Below are positions 27,549 to 38,598 of a DNA stretch of 64,000 nucleotides, one piece after another; the first letter of the stretch is position 1, and every line of letters begins with the position of its first letter. The DNA is from Phycisphaeraceae bacterium (GTDB taxonomy: Bacteria; Planctomycetota; Phycisphaerae; Phycisphaerales; UBA1924). Under the pieces are notes generated by a model. That model was not told the DNA's origin and searched no databases. It saw nothing but the letters and a program-made list of their open reading frames with translations. The stretch covers positions 1,860,001-1,924,000 of the forward strand of contig JAHBXF010000001.1 in NCBI GenBank assembly GCA_019636615.1, written 5' to 3'. A program made the translations under genes and the position numbers.

Positions 27549-28475
27549 TCAGTTGGGCCCCGCGGAGGGCGGCTGGCTCCCGGCCTGTCGCGCCGCCTGT
27601 TCGGCCGCGCGGGCCTCGCGACGCTGCGAGTCCTGCATCCTCGTATACGCGTAAAAGGTCATCGCCGCCGGGATGAACAGTTTCTCGCCCGCCTTGCGCG
27701 ACATGTCGTCGAGCGACCGCACGCGGTTGTTCTTGATGTCGTCGGTCAGGTCGATCACCACCCGATCAAAGACGGTGATCAGCCCCCCGAAGATCTCGAA
27801 CTGTTCCTTGGTGCGCGGCATGAAGTTGCTCACGCCCGGCAGGTTGGTCGGCAGCATGAAATACCAGAAGCCATCCTCCGCCCGTCGCATCACCATCCCG
27901 ATCGGCGGCAGGATCGGCTGCTCATCCCACAGCAGCGCCACCGAGTCATCGGTCAGGTACGTGGTTGTGAGGCGCCCTTCCGATTCGCGCAGCCATTTGT
28001 ACGGATCGGCGAAAAGGGCCTTCAGGGCATCCTCGAACGCGGTGCGGGTGTCCTGCGGCGGCGGGCCCCCCCGGCGGCGCATCCCCTGCGGACGCATCTG
28101 CGCGCCGATCTGGGCCATCAGCGTGTTGGCTCTCCCGCTCTTGGCGGCTTCCTCCGCCTTGGCCTGCATCGCCGCGATCTCCTGCGGAAACTTCTTCTGG
28201 ATCTGCACGCCAAGTTCCTGCAGATTGTTCATGAAGCGGCCAAACCGGCGGAGCAGTTTGCGGTAGTCCTCATTCTCGGCGTAGATGAAGTCGGCCACGC
28301 GCCGTGCGTCGGCGCGTTCCACGGCCATCCTTGCCGCGGCGATGGTCCCCTCGGGCGTGGTGCGTTCAGGCTCACGCTGACACCCCGCGCCGCTCAGGCA
28401 GAGGCACAGGGCAAGGCACGCCAGCACACCCATGTGCAGCACGCGGGAAGAGGCCGTGGTGAAGGGGCTGGGCAC
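27549..28475 (-). CDS. Putative lipoprotein of unknown function
   Basis: A 308-aa exported protein. A hydrophobic leader ends in the lipobox LSGAGC near residue 32, so the mature protein is probably lipid-anchored; MGVLACL at 28433 is an alternative, cleaner start. The rest has a helical segment (residues 70-120, FMNNLQELGVQIQKKFPQEIAAM), a Pro/Arg/Gly linker (RRRGGPPPQ), and a mixed region around residues 165-240 (TTTYLTDDSVALLW) reminiscent of small NTF2- or DUF4878-like lipoproteins, which is only inference. The C-terminus is charged and Gln/Ala-rich. It follows nuoC by 61 bases. Confidence 0.7.
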   Translation of the reverse strand: MPSPFTTASSRVLHMGVLACLALCLCLSGAGCQREPERTTPEGTIAAARMAVERADARRVADFIYAENEDYRKLLRRFGRFMNNLQELGVQIQKKFPQEIAAMQAKAEEAAKSGRANTLMAQIGAQMRPQGMRRRGGPPPQDTRTAFEDALKALFADPYKWLRESEGRLTTTYLTDDSVALLWDEQPILPPIGMVMRRAEDGFWYFMLPTNLPGVSNFMPRTKEQFEIFGGLITVFDRVVIDLTDDIKNNRVRSLDDMSRKAGEKLFIPAAMTFYAYTRMQDSQRREARAAEQAARQAGSQPPSAGPN

Positions 28476-28536
28476 GGGTGGTTGTACGGCCGAGGGCGGC
28501 CGCGGGTTACCGACGGTGGCTCATCCGAAAAGGGCA

Positions 28537-29118
28537 TCAGGCCGAGGTGCGATCAACAACCCGGTAGGCTTCTCGCTCGCCCAGCCCGCGCACGGGGTAA
28601 TCCTTGCGGAGCGGGTGCGCGGGGTAGTCCTCCCACAGCAGGATGCGCCGAAGGTCCGGGTGGTGGCGGAAGCGAATGCCGAACATGTCGAAGACCTCAC
28701 GCTCTGGCCATTCGGCGCCGGGCCACAGATCGCAGGCCGAATCGACGTACAACGCGGGGTCTTCGGCGATGCCGTCTGTCGGCAGCGAGGGGTTCAGGAA
28801 CACCTTGACCGCGAACCGATCATCACGCGAGTGCGAGTGCAGCAGGTAGACCACCGCAAACCGCCCGGGCATCAGCGCCGGATAGTTGAGATAGTCAACG
28901 CCCGCAACGTCGGTCAGAAAGTTGTACAGGCACGCGGGGTCGTCGCGGAGGAAGGCCAGGACCGCGTGCAGTTCCCCGGGCTCCACGATCAGCGTGCTCT
29001 GCCCACGAAACTCGGTCGCACGGAGTTTGGCCGTTGGAAAGGCCTGCTTGACCAGTTTCAAGACGGGGTGGTCAAGGTTGGGTGCCGGTGCGGGGTTGGT
29101 GGTGGGGGAGGTTGTCAT
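28537..29118 (-). CDS. nuoC: NADH-quinone oxidoreductase subunit C
   Basis: A 193-aa peripheral-arm subunit of respiratory complex I. The highly conserved C-terminal block PGAEWPEREVFDMFGIRF...HPDLRRILLWEDYPAHPLRKDYP identifies it. The N-terminal half (FLRDDPACLYNFLTDVAGVDY) matches the 30-kDa subunit family. The unusual point is context: no nuoA, nuoB or nuoD is adjacent on either side, whereas in most bacteria the gene sits in the nuo operon. Upstream TACACT (29175-29170, minus strand) may serve as -10 box, giving a leader of about 45 bases. Confidence 0.93.
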   Translation of the reverse strand: MTTSPTTNPAPAPNLDHPVLKLVKQAFPTAKLRATEFRGQSTLIVEPGELHAVLAFLRDDPACLYNFLTDVAGVDYLNYPALMPGRFAVVYLLHSHSRDDRFAVKVFLNPSLPTDGIAEDPALYVDSACDLWPGAEWPEREVFDMFGIRFRHHPDLRRILLWEDYPAHPLRKDYPVRGLGEREAYRVVDRTSA

Positions 29119-29229
29119 GGCGGCGTGGTCGTGCGGGCGCGGCAGATAAGGCGGAAAAAAGTGAGGCAGAGTGTAGGGGTTCGGTGCGTGGGGTGGGGGC
29201 CCCGAGAGGACGGAGCGTGAGCGGGCCAG

Positions 29230-29883
29230 TCAGGGAGAGGGCCACAAAACCCCATTCCCCTCAGGGCTGGCCGCCAGCAACCGGTGCACCGTCAGGTCAG
29301 CGAGGTGCGGCAGAGTGCCGGGGGTACCGATGGGCACCGTGCGCTCGCCCTCTGCCCCGGGCAAGCCAAGGACCAAAGGCCCCGCCTGCGGGTGACCCGG
29401 GAAAACCTCCAGATACCGCTCCAGATGCTCGATCGCCCGCGGCAGCATCTCCCCCGAGAGCAGTGCGCCGGGGTCGACCAGAAAACGCCACGCGGGCCTT
29501 GCCCGCAGAAACTGCAGGAGCGAGGGGGGGTCTGAGATCACATCGCGCGCGTGCGGCCAGATCGTCGGTCGATGCCCCAGCCGCTTGGCCAGCCTGTCGA
29601 GAAAGTCCGCCGCCTCATTCCCGGCTGCTCGCGCAACAGGCAGCCAGGAGGGCGAGTCTCCCGAGTGAAGCCGCACCGCGAGATCCATCGGCGCGAGCCC
29701 GCCCAGCAGGCGCTCTACCTCTTCCAGAGCGACCGCCCGGACATCGATTACCACCAAGGCCCATGGCCCTGGGGCCTTGGGCCCTGTCGCTGCGGCCTGA
29801 ACCATCACCGCGGCATCGCCGGGCGGGAAAGGGTGCGGGAGTTGTCCCAGTTCGGCGCGGCCAGAGAGTGGTATGTGTGTCAA
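29230..29883 (-). CDS. Hypothetical protein, possibly TIM-barrel like
   Basis: I do not recognise this gene. The frame is open from 29994, but the first ~37 residues look non-coding and would cover the promoter of the divergent gene, so I take TTG 29883 (first residues LTHIPLSGRAELG) as the likely start; ATG 29805 is another choice. The body alternates strands and helices (WALVVIDV, LAVRLHSGD, FLVDPGALL, PLVLGLPG), which resembles a sugar-isomerase-type TIM barrel of reduced length (about 217 aa versus 270-300). No catalytic motif is visible. It is followed by nuoC 111 bases downstream. Confidence 0.5.
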   Translation of the reverse strand: MTHIPLSGRAELGQLPHPFPPGDAAVMVQAAATGPKAPGPWALVVIDVRAVALEEVERLLGGLAPMDLAVRLHSGDSPSWLPVARAAGNEAADFLDRLAKRLGHRPTIWPHARDVISDPPSLLQFLRARPAWRFLVDPGALLSGEMLPRAIEHLERYLEVFPGHPQAGPLVLGLPGAEGERTVPIGTPGTLPHLADLTVHRLLAASPEGNGVLWPSP

Positions 29884-29918
29884 GGGAAGACCTGCGTTTG
29901 AGAAACATCCTGACAGAC

Positions 29919-29948
29919 TTGTCCAGGGGAGGGTATGAGGCCGATAAT
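29919..29948 (+). promoter_or_regulatory. Probable promoter of the 30024 gene
   Basis: TTGTCC at 29919-29924 and GATAAT at 29943-29948, spacing 18 bases. Transcription would start near 29955, leaving a leader of about 70 bases before the ATG at 30024. Confidence 0.45.
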
Positions 29949-30023
29949 ACCGCCACGCTGCATGGACGCGGCGTGTGGATGAGGCGGGGCCCAACAGCCG
30001 CGCATCGGGCAGGAGGCTCAGGA

Positions 30024-30296
30024 ATGGTTTCTCAGCAAACGCTTCTGGCGGATTCGGTCGATCTCGCGCATGATTGGGACGCCCCCCGGGGCCTGCTCAC
30101 GCGCGAAAAACTGATCGCCGGGATTCTCGAGATCAACACTTCGGTGAGCGTCGAGTTTCTCAACTCATTCGACGAGCGCCAACTCCGCCGCTACCTTGAG
30201 CACCTCCAGATGCACGATGGCCCGCGCGGCCGCGACACCCGCTGGTGCCGCGAACCACAAGAGCCCGCCATCGATTCGCGCGAATCGCTCGATTGA
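30024..30296 (+). CDS. Small conserved-looking hypothetical protein
   Basis: A 90-aa acidic protein preceded by AGGAG and AGGA segments just upstream of ATG 30024. The middle part LLTREKLIAGILEINTSVSVEFLNSFDERQLRRYLEHLQM is strongly helical and looks like a small helical bundle. The ends are polar. There is no signal peptide or membrane segment. Codon position bias and its own promoter support a real gene. Function unknown. The flavoprotein gene converges on it, 21 bases away. Confidence 0.62.
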   Translation: MVSQQTLLADSVDLAHDWDAPRGLLTREKLIAGILEINTSVSVEFLNSFDERQLRRYLEHLQMHDGPRGRDTRWCREPQEPAIDSRESLD

Positions 30297-30317
30297 TCGG
30301 CGCCCCACGGCGCCGTT

Positions 30318-31646
30318 TCATCCGCCCGCGTGATCAGTCAGGCTGCGTGCCGACGCGCACCCGGCCACATAACCGCTGGCCCAGGCCCACTGAAAGTTAA
30401 ACCCTCCCACTCGCCCGTCCACATCGCACACTTCGCCGCACAGGTAGAGCCCGGGTCTCACGCGGCTCTCCATGGTTTCAAGGCGAATCTGGGCCAGCGG
30501 CACCCCCCCGGCCGTGACCTCGGCGTGCGTAAACCCGCGGTCTCCGGTGACGGGCAACGGCGTTGACTTGATCGCCTGAATCAAGGCGCGCCGTGCCTCG
30601 CGGCTCAGCCGGCCGCAGGGGGCGCCCGGTTCCTGGCCGCACTGTTCGAGAATCGCCCGTGCCAGGCGTTCGGGCAGCGGCAGGTTTTGCAATGTTCGTT
30701 GGAGCGACAGTGAGCCGCCCATCCGCAGGGTGCCGTCCAGGGCCTCTTCGCTCATGGATGGCAGCCAGTCGATGAACAGCCCGGGCAACCCACCCTCGGG
30801 CGACTCCATCTTCGCCGCGGTGTAATACCGGCTGATGTCGAGCACACCGGGGCCCGAAACGCCAAAGTGCGTGCACAGCGTCGAGTTTGTGAACGACTCA
30901 AGCCGCTTGCCCGTGTTCGACCGTAACTCCACGGTGGCCGGCAGTGTGATCCCTGAAAGGCCGGTGATCCAGTGCCCCGCCGGCAGCGTGAGCGGGACCA
31001 GCGCGGGGAAGATGCGCTCAGTCGGTTCGTGCCCCAGCGCCCGCGCCAGCGAATAGCCCGCCCCGTCAGACCCTGTTTTCGGAAGCGCCATGCCCCCCGC
31101 GGCCAGAATGACCCGGCGAGCATGGATGCGAACATGATTGAACGACGCGTCCGGCGCATGAGGCCATGACACATCCCTTGTGATGACAAAGCCGTCTGCG
31201 ATGTCTGTCGAAGCCGCGCCCACCCGCCACGGGTGCACCACGCGCGCCCCGGCCCTGGCCGTTGCGCCGGTGAGCGCGCCGAGCACGTCCCGCGCGCTGT
31301 CAGAAACGGGAAAGAGTTTACCTGATTCTTCGCGCTTGAGTTCCACGCCCATCTCACGGAAGAAGGCCACGGTCTGCGGCACGTCAAAGCGTCGCAGCAC
31401 TTTGCGGATGGCGTTGCGCGACGAGCCGGCGTACTGCCGCTCATCCACTTCGTGGTGCGTCACGTTGCAGCGGCCGCCGCCGGCCACCAGTACTTTGGCG
31501 CCCAGCGTGCGGGCGCCGTCGAGCGCGAGCACGCGGCTCCCGCGCGGGGCCGTTCGCGCCGCCCAGATCGCCGCGAACAAACCCGCCGCGCCGGCGCCGA
31601 TCACGGCGATATCGGCGGCAAATGGCGGTCGGGCGTCGTGGAGCAT
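30318..31646 (-). CDS. BaiN/HI0933-family NAD(P)/FAD-dependent oxidoreductase
   Basis: A 442-aa flavoprotein. The Rossmann motif IGAGAAGLFAAI near residue 17 binds FAD; KVLVAGGGRCNVTHH and LKREESGKLFPVSD are hallmarks of the HI0933 family; the C-terminal GGFNFQWAWASGYVAG closes the FAD site. The physiological substrate of most members is unknown; BaiN itself acts in bile-acid dehydroxylation, but no bile-acid genes are here, so that role should not be transferred. The gene precedes prfA in map order but is transcribed after it, with 69 bases between. Confidence 0.9.
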   Translation of the reverse strand: MLHDARPPFAADIAVIGAGAAGLFAAIWAARTAPRGSRVLALDGARTLGAKVLVAGGGRCNVTHHEVDERQYAGSSRNAIRKVLRRFDVPQTVAFFREMGVELKREESGKLFPVSDSARDVLGALTGATARAGARVVHPWRVGAASTDIADGFVITRDVSWPHAPDASFNHVRIHARRVILAAGGMALPKTGSDGAGYSLARALGHEPTERIFPALVPLTLPAGHWITGLSGITLPATVELRSNTGKRLESFTNSTLCTHFGVSGPGVLDISRYYTAAKMESPEGGLPGLFIDWLPSMSEEALDGTLRMGGSLSLQRTLQNLPLPERLARAILEQCGQEPGAPCGRLSREARRALIQAIKSTPLPVTGDRGFTHAEVTAGGVPLAQIRLETMESRVRPGLYLCGEVCDVDGRVGGFNFQWAWASGYVAGCASARSLTDHAGG

Positions 31647-31715
31647 GGGGAAGGTGAGAACGAGGCGTGTGCGGGCGTGCGAGGAGTGAACAGGGTGCGG
31701 CGGCCCGGGGTGTGG

Positions 31716-32837
31716 TCAGAGTTCCGCCACGCGCCGGGCGGTTTCGTGGGCGTGCAGGTCGGCCATCAGGTGGTCCAGGTTACCCGAGAGAATCTCACGC
31801 AGCGGATACTCGCCCGGCAGGCGTTCGTCCGCCACGATGCCTTCTTTCCAGCGGTACGTACGGATCTTCTCGCTGCGTTCCCCCGAGCCGATCTGGCTGC
31901 GGCGCGCTGCGGACCGCTGCGCGTGCTTGCGGTTGCGCTCCAGTTCGTGCAGCCGCGCCATCAGCAGCCGTCGTGCCCGCTCGCGGTTCTGCTGCTGGCT
32001 CTTGCTCTCCTGCATGCGGATGGTGATCCCCGAGGGCCTGTGGTGCAGTTGCACAGCCGTGGCCACCTTGTTCACGTTCTGGCCGCCGGGCCCCTGGCTG
32101 GTCGTGACGTACTCTTCAACATCCTTGGCCCAGTCAACGCGCACCTCGACCTCCTCGGGCTCGGGCAGCACGGCGACCGTCGCCGTGCTGGTATGGATGC
32201 GCCCCTGCGTCTCGGTCGCCGGCACACGCTTGACGCTGTGAACCCCTGCCTCAAAGGCCATGCACGACCACACCCCCGTTCCCCTCAGGCTCAGCACCGC
32301 GTGCCGAACTCCACCGACGGTCGGCTCCGGGGTCACGTCGAGGAGTTCCAGCGTCCAGGACCGCTGCTGGGCAAACCTTGTATAAATCTCAAGCAGGTCG
32401 CGGCACCAGAGGGCCGCCTCGTCCCCGCCGGTGCCCGAGCGAAGTTCGACAATCACCGAGCCAACCGCGTCGTCTTCGGCACTCACCAGCCGCGAGAGCA
32501 GTTCATCCACGACCTCCGCCGCGCTGGCTTCAAGGGCTGGCAGTTCCTCCGCGGCCAGCGCGGCCAGGTCGGCATCTGTCGGCTGGGCGATCAGAGCGCG
32601 TGCCTCTTCCACCTGCCCGCGCAGCACCGTGAGACGCTCTGCACGCTGCATGATGGGCGAGAGCGCGGCACGCCGTTTCGCGGCGTTCGCCGCCGCTCTG
32701 TGATCGGTTCCCTGGGCGTTGAGCACGCTCGCCAGCGCGGCATCTTCTTCCGCCAGTTCGCGGAGCCGGTCGAAGAACCGCGCGGGCAACCGCCGCCCGC
32801 CGATGGAAACACCGGAATTGGCCTGAGAACTCGACAA
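31716..32837 (-). CDS. prfA: Peptide chain release factor 1
   Basis: Recognises UAA/UAG and triggers peptide release. The tripeptide PAT, in VPATETQGRIHTS, specifies RF1 rather than RF2, and GPGGQNVNK carries the universal GGQ. The C-terminal RRSQIGSGERSEKIRTY...DH is typical. No ATG fits: the frame is open far upstream to 33521 without homology, and TTG at 32837 (first residues LSSSQANSG) gives a normal 373-aa protein. No Shine-Dalgarno is clear. The usual neighbour prmC (RF methyltransferase) is absent. Confidence 0.9.
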   Translation of the reverse strand: MSSSQANSGVSIGGRRLPARFFDRLRELAEEDAALASVLNAQGTDHRAAANAAKRRAALSPIMQRAERLTVLRGQVEEARALIAQPTDADLAALAAEELPALEASAAEVVDELLSRLVSAEDDAVGSVIVELRSGTGGDEAALWCRDLLEIYTRFAQQRSWTLELLDVTPEPTVGGVRHAVLSLRGTGVWSCMAFEAGVHSVKRVPATETQGRIHTSTATVAVLPEPEEVEVRVDWAKDVEEYVTTSQGPGGQNVNKVATAVQLHHRPSGITIRMQESKSQQQNRERARRLLMARLHELERNRKHAQRSAARRSQIGSGERSEKIRTYRWKEGIVADERLPGEYPLREILSGNLDHLMADLHAHETARRVAEL

Positions 32838-32984
32838 CGGCCGTAGGGTATTGCGGCGGGTTGGCCCGGGCGGCGCATCCCCCGTTCGTGATCGAACACG
32901 GGAACGACATTCCCCGCCGCATCTTCCCAATGACAGGCAATAATCCCGCCCGGCCCGGAAGCCACACCTGGAGGACAGACCCGA

Positions 32985-33968
32985 ATGACGCAGGCAATCC
33001 GATTGGACGGCGTGGCCAAAGCCTTCGGGCCAAAGGTGGCCGTCGAGAACCTGGACCTGGTCATCCCCCAGGGGTGCATCTATGGCTTCATCGGCCCCAA
33101 CGGCGCGGGCAAGACGACCACCATCCGCATGATCATGTCGATCATCTTCCCCGACCGCGGCACCATCAGCGTGCTCGGGGCCGCATCCGCGGTTGAACGC
33201 AAAGACCGCATCGGGTATCTGCCCGAGGAGCGGGGCCTGTACCGAAAGATGAAGGTCGGGGCCTTCCTCAACTTCATGGGCCGACTCAAAGGCCTCGACG
33301 GCGCGGGCCTCGAGACACGCGTGCGGGGCTGGCTCGACCGGATGTCGCTGGGCGACTGCTACCGCAAACGCTGCGAAGAACTCTCCAAGGGCATGCAGCA
33401 GAAGGTTCAGTTCATCGCGGCGGTCATCCACGAGCCCGACCTCATCATCCTCGATGAACCCTTCAGCGGCCTCGACCCCGTCAACCGCCGCCTGCTGAGG
33501 CAACTCATCGACGAGCAGCACCAGCAGGGTCGCACCCTCATCTTCTCAACCCACGCCATGTTCGAGGCCGAGCAACTCTGCACCCACCTCTTCATGATCC
33601 ACCGTGGCCGCAAGGTTCTCGATATGCCCATGGAAGAAGTCTGGAAGTCGCACGATCCGCGCGTGGTGGTGGTGGAGGGCGTGGAAGAGGGCGATGCCTC
33701 GTCGTGGGCGGCCTGCGACGGGGTAGACCATGTGCACAAGGTTGGTAGGGCGTGGCACCTGCACCTTCACGACGGCGTGCAGGCCAGCGACGTGATCGGC
33801 CAGGCCGCGCGCCTCGCCCCGCTGCGCCGGGCCGAAGTGAAACGCGCCAACCTCGAAGAGATCTTCATCGGCCTGGTGGGCGGCGACGACGCCGCGCTGC
33901 GGCTTGAACTGGAAGAGGCGCAGGGCCTCGAAGCCCGAACAGCGGCCGGCAGCGGGGGTGACGCGTGA
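32985..33968 (+). CDS. natA: ABC transporter ATP-binding protein (NatA type)
   Basis: Drives an ABC-2 exporter. Walker A GPNGAGKTTTIRM near residue 38, signature ELSKGMQQKVQF (LSKGM replaces LSGGQ, as in NatA-type subunits), Walker B LIILDEPFSGLDP, and switch His in FSTHAMFEAE. After the ATPase (residues 1-220) comes the DUF4162-like C-terminal regulatory part, with an added EEAQGLEARTAAG tail. It overlaps the permease by 4 bases. The family exports Na or drugs; the substrate here is unknown. Confidence 0.9.
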   Translation: MTQAIRLDGVAKAFGPKVAVENLDLVIPQGCIYGFIGPNGAGKTTTIRMIMSIIFPDRGTISVLGAASAVERKDRIGYLPEERGLYRKMKVGAFLNFMGRLKGLDGAGLETRVRGWLDRMSLGDCYRKRCEELSKGMQQKVQFIAAVIHEPDLIILDEPFSGLDPVNRRLLRQLIDEQHQQGRTLIFSTHAMFEAEQLCTHLFMIHRGRKVLDMPMEEVWKSHDPRVVVVEGVEEGDASSWAACDGVDHVHKVGRAWHLHLHDGVQASDVIGQAARLAPLRRAEVKRANLEEIFIGLVGGDDAALRLELEEAQGLEARTAAGSGGDA

Positions 33969-35356
33969 TCAAGATGCTGCACGTAGCCTGGCGGGAGTTT
34001 TCGACCACGGTCTTCACCAAGGCCTTCATCCTGGGCGTCTTTCTGCCCCCGGTGCTGATCGTGGGAGTGCTGGCCATCATGCCGCTGCTCATGAACCAGA
34101 AGTCGCCGCGCATCAGCGGGCACATCGCGCTGCTGGATGAAACCGGCCGGGTTGCGCCCCTGCTCGAGGGAGCCTTCGACGACGAGCGAGTGGGCGAACG
34201 CCTGAAAGAGCAGACCCAGAAGGCCATCGAGCAGATGCCCGGCGGCGAGGCCGCGAAGAAGATGATGGAGCAGAGCGGCCCGATGGCCGCGGCGGCCATG
34301 ACGCAGAGCAGGCCCCGCCTCTCGGTGCGCACGCTCCCCGAGGGCGCCGACATCGAGAAGGAAAAGGAACCACTGCTCGACGCGCAGACAAAGTCAAAGG
34401 AGCCCAACCCAGACACGCGGCTCGCCCTCGCGGTGATCCCCCGCGCCGCGGTCAGCCCCGGCGAGGGGGAAAACTACGAGCGTTACGAACTCTTCGTCGC
34501 GCCCAAACTCGACATCGAAGTGCAGCAGGACATCCACGGCCAGTTGCGTCGGGCGATCGTCGATGCCCGGTTGGCGGCCAGCGGGCTCGATCCCGCCGTG
34601 GTCCGGCGCATGACCGATGTTCCCCGCGTGCAGGCCAAGTCGGTCACGCGAACGGGCGAGCGCAAGTTCAACGAGGCCGCGCAGATCCTCATCCCCGGCG
34701 CGTTCATGTTCCTGCTGTGGATCGCCTCGTTCACCTGCGGGCAATACCTGCTCACCACCACCATCGAAGAAAAGTCCAGCCGCGTGATGGAGGTGCTGCT
34801 CAGCGCGGTCTCGCCGATGCAACTGCTCACAGGCAAGATCGTGGGGCAGATGATGGTGGGGCTGGTGGTTCTTGTGGTCTACTGCGGCCTGGGCGTGGGC
34901 ACACTCTTCGCGCTGGCCATGGGCGACATCATCCCGCTGGCCAACGTGATCTATCTCCTGGTTTACTTCCTCATCGCCTTCTTCTTCATCGGCTCGATGA
35001 TGGCGGCCGTCGGCAGCGCGGTGAGCGACATGCGAGAGGCCCAGAGCCTTCTGGCCCCGATCATGATTGTCCTGATCATCCCCATGATGCTCTGGTTCCC
35101 GATCCTGCGCAACCCCAACTCCATCTTCGCGCAGGTGTGCAGTTTCCTGCCGCCCATCAGCCCCTTCGTGATGATCCTGCGTCTTTCGGGCTCAGAGCCT
35201 GTGCCCACGTGGCAGATCCCCGCGAGCATCGCCCTGGGTGTTGTCGGGGTGATCGCTTCCCTCTGGCTGGCGGCCAAGATCTTCCGTGTCGGTGTGCTGA
35301 TGTACGGCAAGCCGCCGGATTTCAAGACCCTCATCCGATGGATCCGCATGGCGTGA
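33965..35356 (+). CDS. natB: ABC-2 type transporter permease (NatB type)
   Basis: Membrane partner of the preceding ATPase, 463 aa, starting at GTG 33965 inside the last codons of natA (4-base overlap, translational coupling). One N-terminal helix (FTKAFILGVFLPPVLIVGVLAI), a large periplasmic domain (about residues 45-235), and five more helices, with the ABC-2 motif TTTIEEKSSRVMEVLLSAVSPMQLLTGKI just before helix 3. This architecture fits the NatB/YhaP family. The charged periplasmic loop includes KEKEPLLDAQTKSKEPNPD, unusual in length. It converges on the LOV kinase gene. Confidence 0.88.
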   Translation: MIKMLHVAWREFSTTVFTKAFILGVFLPPVLIVGVLAIMPLLMNQKSPRISGHIALLDETGRVAPLLEGAFDDERVGERLKEQTQKAIEQMPGGEAAKKMMEQSGPMAAAAMTQSRPRLSVRTLPEGADIEKEKEPLLDAQTKSKEPNPDTRLALAVIPRAAVSPGEGENYERYELFVAPKLDIEVQQDIHGQLRRAIVDARLAASGLDPAVVRRMTDVPRVQAKSVTRTGERKFNEAAQILIPGAFMFLLWIASFTCGQYLLTTTIEEKSSRVMEVLLSAVSPMQLLTGKIVGQMMVGLVVLVVYCGLGVGTLFALAMGDIIPLANVIYLLVYFLIAFFFIGSMMAAVGSAVSDMREAQSLLAPIMIVLIIPMMLWFPILRNPNSIFAQVCSFLPPISPFVMILRLSGSEPVPTWQIPASIALGVVGVIASLWLAAKIFRVGVLMYGKPPDFKTLIRWIRMA

Positions 35357-35381
35357 GCACGCGCCGCGAGGAAGGGCGCCG

Positions 35382-37292
<1,911 letters not shown>

Positions 37293-37458
37293 GGAAGTCC
37301 CTTGGAGGGCTGGTTCGTGGTGCGCTGGGCTCATGAAGTGGCAGATATACGGATGAAAACCTGTGGAATGCGGCCCGGCAAAGTGCCTAATTGCGAGTGA
37401 ATATCGGCCTGAAGACACGGAATCTCACCCGAGAATCAGCATATGACGATATTGAGGC

Positions 37459-38136
37459 ATGAGTCTACTGAACCAAGAACGTCGGGGAGTGGTTCTGGTG
37501 GATGATCACGCGATGGTGCGTGATGCCCTGGCGATGCTGATCGAGAATCAGGGGATGTGCCGCGTGGTGGGGCGGTTCGACTCCGCCGACGACCTGATCG
37601 CGGCCATCGACAGCCACGACGCGACGTTGTACGTCTTTGATATCGATCTTCCCGGGCGGTCCGCGTTCGACGCGGCGCGCCTGGTGATGGCGCGTCATCC
37701 CCGGGCCAGGGTGGTTTTTCTGACAGGGCACAACCACGCGCGGTATGTCAGCGAGGCCAAGGCCATCGGCGCGAGCGGTTTTCTGACCAAAGACCAGCCC
37801 CCTTCGAAACTCATCGAGGGGATCGAGCGCGTGCTGCGCGGGGAAACCCTGTGGGAGCAGGAAGACCGCGGCAACGAACTGATCGGCGACGTGGTGTCGA
37901 AGTTGAGCGCCCGGGAACTCGAAGTGCTTGGCTATATCGCGCAGGGGCTCTCCACGAAGGAAATGGCCGGCGTGATGTGCCTGAGCCCCCGAACGGTGGA
38001 ACGGCACGTCGCGCGATTGATGGCCCGGCTGGGTGTTCATGACAGGCTCTCCGTCGCCATTCTGGCGATGAAAGAGGGGCTTGTGGTGCCAAAGCCCTGC
38101 GTGAAGGCTGCGCCTACGCCGGGCGTGGCCTGCTGA
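37459..38136 (+). CDS. LuxR/NarL-type response regulator
   Basis: A 225-aa regulator. Receiver: VLVDDHAMVRDAL, acceptor Asp in YVFDIDLPG, switch Thr in FLTGHNH, Lys in LTKDQPP. GerE-type helix-turn-helix near residues 150-205: LSARELEVLGYIAQGLSTKEMAGVMCLSPRTVERH. It is divergently transcribed from the LOV kinase with 166 bases between starts, so it is the best candidate for its output. It resembles the 17316-17975 regulator closely in layout, suggesting paralogy. Confidence 0.92.
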   Translation: MSLLNQERRGVVLVDDHAMVRDALAMLIENQGMCRVVGRFDSADDLIAAIDSHDATLYVFDIDLPGRSAFDAARLVMARHPRARVVFLTGHNHARYVSEAKAIGASGFLTKDQPPSKLIEGIERVLRGETLWEQEDRGNELIGDVVSKLSARELEVLGYIAQGLSTKEMAGVMCLSPRTVERHVARLMARLGVHDRLSVAILAMKEGLVVPKPCVKAAPTPGVAC

Positions 38137-38598
38137 AGCCTTGGGCCGTCGCGACGGCGCATGCACAGTGAGTTCCAATCAAAGAGGGCCCCTCGGGCCA
38201 TTCTGAGGTAGATCGGTGCGCGCGGCTCAGGCTCTCGCGGGCCCTCCCCGATGCGCAGGAAAAAACTCGGACTTTGAATCCCACGGGGGGTAGGGGCGTC
38301 CTTGTGGATTGTGAGGAGTGACCACGCATGTGGGTATGGCCACGTAAGCGTGCGAGGGCATGCGCGGCCCGCCGTGGCGGTCATTGAGTAGGAGTACGCA
38401 TGATTCACTCAAGAGCGGGCGTCGATCATGACGGCGGACCGGGGTTGCCACAGGGCGTTGGGCAACCCGGCATCTTCCGTGGAACGGCGTTGCCGGAGAG
38501 GCCTCGCCGTTCTTTGAGCCGGGGTGGTGGTGTTTGCAACGCGTGCCGGAGGGCCGCGGCAGGGCAAAATCGGCCAATGCCGGGAAAGCGAAGGCTGC
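38137..38598. other. Long leader region before the PAS kinase, with a short ORF
   Basis: No assured gene. An 81-codon frame (38400-38645) has a well-placed TAGGAG five bases before ATG and overlaps the kinase start in another frame. Its product is Gly/Arg-rich without features, so it may be a coupling leader ORF or chance. I see no recognisable riboswitch. Local inverted repeats around 38193-38240 are GC-rich but have no T-run. Confidence 0.35.
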
